Assembly: GCF_002001105.1 (NCBI RefSeq)
Contig: NZ_MUNP01000070.1
Span: 1-64,000, forward strand
Direction of reading: 5' to 3'
DNA from: Rhodanobacter sp. C06
GTDB taxonomy: Bacteria > Pseudomonadota > Gammaproteobacteria > Xanthomonadales > Rhodanobacteraceae
DNA length: 64,000 bases
The position numbers and the translations under genes were made by a program. Numbering within the stretch: the stretch's first letter is position 1; every line of letters begins with the position of its first letter. A model generated the notes under the pieces. That model made no database searches. It saw only the letters and a list, made by a program, of their open reading frames with translations, and was not told where the DNA came from. Below, piece by piece: positions 62,328-64,000 of this stretch.

Positions 62328-63758
62328 ATGACTGCGCCGAAAAAATCCACCCTTTCCCTCAAGCGCGCGCCGGCCAGCGACGCCGCGCCGCTGGAGGAGC
62401 GCCTGCACAAGGTGCTCGCCAACGCCGGCCTCGGCTCGCGCCGCATGCTGGAACAGCGCATCCAGGCCGGTGAGATCGAACTCAACGGCAGCCCGGCCAC
62501 CATCGGCACCAGCGTGCACGCGGGCGACCGCGTGGTGATCGACGGCAAGCAGTTCGTGATCGCCACCGACAACCGCGGCGACGCCGAGGTGCTGATCTAC
62601 CACAAGCCCGAGGGCGTGCTGACCACCCGCGACGATCCCGAAGGTCGCCCCACCGTGTTCGAGCAGCTGCCGCGCCTGAAGGGCGCGCGCTGGGTCGCCG
62701 TGGGTCGCCTCGACATCAACACCACCGGCCTGCTGCTGCTCACCACCGACGGCGAGCTGGCCAACGCGCTGATGCATCCGCGCAGCGGCATCGAGCGCGA
62801 ATACCTCTGCCGCGTGCACGGCGAAGTGCCCGACGAGGTGATCGAGAAGCTCAAGGCCGGCGTGGAACTGGAAGACGGCCCCGCCCGCTTCGACGAGATC
62901 GCCGTGATCAGCCGCGGCGGCAGCCACAGCTGGTTCCGCGTGGTGATCCGTGAGGGCCGCAACCGCGAAGTGCGCCGGCTGTGGGATTCGCAGGGCTTCC
63001 TGGTCAGCCGCCTCAAGCGCATCCGCTACGGCAGCATCGAGCTGCCACGCACCCTGCGCCGCGACGACTGCGCCACGCTGGACGAGGAAGCCGTGAAGCA
63101 GTTGCGCCAGACCGCCGGCCTTGGCGCGCCGCAGCCCGTGCTCACCCTGAGCCCGGTGCTGCACCAGCGCCGCGCCAACCGCAACGTCACCGAGTACCGC
63201 CCCGAAAGCGGCGCCACCGGCGGCTGGAGCAGCGCCCATCACGACGAAGCGCGCGAGCTGCGCGCCTACGACCGCATCCGCGAAGAGCCGCCGCGCGGCC
63301 GCCAGAAGCAGCGCGCGCCCGGCCGCGAAGTGAACGGCAACGTGGCGCGGCCCGAGCGCGGCCCGGGCGCCGGCCTCCGCAAGAAGAACAAGCGCGGCGT
63401 GGCGCCGGGCCAGGAACTGCCCTCGGTGCGCACGTGGTTCGCCGGCGACAGCCGCGACGGCGCCCCTCGCGCGGGTGGTGCGCCGGGCCAGCGTCGTGGT
63501 GGCAAGCCGGGCGGCGCCCGCACCGGCACCAGCCACGCCGGCTTCGCGCCTGCCAGCCCCTACGGCGGTTTCGGGGGCGGCCACGGCGGCGGTCATGCCC
63601 ATGGCAACGAAGCCCGCCCCGGCGGCAACCGCCCGGGCGGCCGCGGTCGCCCGCAGGGTCAGGGCAACAATCGTCCAGCGCACGGCGGCGGTCGTCCCGG
63701 CGGCAATCGTCCGCACGGCCGCGGCGGCAGCGGCGGCGGTCGTTCCGGCAATCGCTGA
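62328..63758 (+). CDS. rluB: 23S rRNA pseudouridine(2605) synthase, long-tailed
   Basis: RluB modifies U2605 of 23S rRNA. The 476 residues have an S4 domain at about 23-80 (RLHKVLANAGLGSRRMLEQR) and the RsuA-type catalytic core with D129 in VGRLDINTTGL. Further core segments are HKPEGVLTTRDDPEGRP and EGRNREVRRLWDSQGF. From about 265 to the end, the tail is rich in Arg, Gly, His and Pro (GGFGGGHGGGHAHG), disordered and probably RNA-binding. The tail is longer than in E. coli RluB. ATG follows GAGGAGC. Confidence 0.94.
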   Translation: MTAPKKSTLSLKRAPASDAAPLEERLHKVLANAGLGSRRMLEQRIQAGEIELNGSPATIGTSVHAGDRVVIDGKQFVIATDNRGDAEVLIYHKPEGVLTTRDDPEGRPTVFEQLPRLKGARWVAVGRLDINTTGLLLLTTDGELANALMHPRSGIEREYLCRVHGEVPDEVIEKLKAGVELEDGPARFDEIAVISRGGSHSWFRVVIREGRNREVRRLWDSQGFLVSRLKRIRYGSIELPRTLRRDDCATLDEEAVKQLRQTAGLGAPQPVLTLSPVLHQRRANRNVTEYRPESGATGGWSSAHHDEARELRAYDRIREEPPRGRQKQRAPGREVNGNVARPERGPGAGLRKKNKRGVAPGQELPSVRTWFAGDSRDGAPRAGGAPGQRRGGKPGGARTGTSHAGFAPASPYGGFGGGHGGGHAHGNEARPGGNRPGGRGRPQGQGNNRPAHGGGRPGGNRPHGRGGSGGGRSGNR

Positions 63759-63765
63759 TCGCCGG

Positions 63766-64000
63766 ATGATCCGCATCTACCACAACAACCGCTGCAGCAA
63801 GTCGCGCGCCACGTTGGCGCTGCTGGAAGGCCGCGACGTCGAGGTGGTGAACTACCTCGACACGCCGCCCGACGCCGCCGAGCTGGGGCGCCTGCTCGAA
63901 CTGCTTGGCCTGTCTGCACGACAACTGCTGCGCACGGGCGAGGATGCCTACCGGCAACTTGGCCTCGCCGATCCTTCGATGGGCGACGAGGCCCTGGTTG
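63766..64000 (+). CDS. arsC: ArsC/Spx-like arsenate reductase family protein (cut off at window edge)
   Basis: The first 78 residues are visible: IRIYHNNRCSKSRATLALLE contains the nucleophile Cys10 in the NNRCSKSR motif of glutaredoxin-type arsenate reductases. VVNYLDTPPDAAELGRLLELL follows the thioredoxin-like fold. The stop lies beyond 64000. It starts seven bases after rluB and is probably co-transcribed. Whether it reduces arsenate or belongs to the YffB-type relatives cannot be decided from the visible part. Confidence 0.85.
   Translation, partial: MIRIYHNNRCSKSRATLALLEGRDVEVVNYLDTPPDAAELGRLLELLGLSARQLLRTGEDAYRQLGLADPSMGDEALV

Noticed and set aside
61446-63776. 776-residue open frame antisense to scpB and rluB
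   Set aside because: Its glycine-, alanine- and valine-rich sequence is the complement of rluB's low-complexity tail.

Overview
The window is a GC-rich, densely coded bacterial chromosome segment. Gene content and order point to a gammaproteobacterium of the Xanthomonadales, most likely Rhodanobacteraceae (Rhodanobacter, Dyella or Frateuria type). This placement is inferred from recognised proteins and synteny, not from a database comparison. Two blocks keep the order known from other gammaproteobacteria. The first is serS, rarA, lolA, lrp, ftsK, trxB, aat, with infA, clpA, clpS, nudJ, mnmA and hflD found further right. The second is uvrC, pgsA, tRNA-Gly, tRNA-Cys, tRNA-Leu.

Layout. 1-1300 is an accessory edge: a transposase tail, an AT-rich two-helix membrane protein, a decayed fragment, an intact tRNA-Ser(UGA), and a second broken tRNA-Ser copy split at the anticodon by a 77-bp insert. 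1300-18400 is a housekeeping block: serS, rarA, a large periplasmic-sensor diguanylate cyclase, a DUF1275 protein, lolA, lrp divergent from dadA-alr, ftsK, trxB, a GNAT-like protein, aat and an HD-GYP phosphodiesterase. 18400-24200 holds ispG, a cardiolipin-synthase-like protein, xseA and an MFS carrier. 24200-37900 is more variable: a ParD/ParE-type toxin-antitoxin pair, an acetolactate synthase plus aldehyde dehydrogenase operon, tandem YdcF proteins, an IMPACT protein, an acyltransferase, a phosphoesterase, an ABC exporter, a secreted PepSY-like repeat protein, a serine hydrolase, a decayed gene and a small ORF. 37900-41100 is the tRNA cluster with pgsA and uvrC. 41100-47100 holds a LMW phosphatase, kdsB, aroA, pheA, serC and an FHA membrane protein. 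47200-52900 holds infA, clpA, clpS, nudJ, mnmA and hflD. 52900-64000 holds a VapBC pair, a LysR regulator divergent from acnA, fadD, a PilZ protein, scpA, scpB, rluB and the start of an ArsC-family gene.

Genes that work together. Aat, ClpS and ClpA make up the bacterial N-degron pathway. The diguanylate cyclase, HD-GYP enzyme and PilZ protein make, break and sense cyclic di-GMP. Lrp sits beside the D-alanine catabolic pair it probably controls. SerC, PheA and AroA form a run for serine and aromatic amino acid synthesis. ScpA and ScpB serve chromosome condensation and FtsK serves chromosome segregation. No CRISPR array, prophage or secretion island is visible. The most unusual structures are non-coding: the split tRNA-Ser copy, a tRNA cluster with a terminator-like hairpin after each internal tRNA, REP-like and other long hairpins, and candidate Lrp sites between lrp and dadA.
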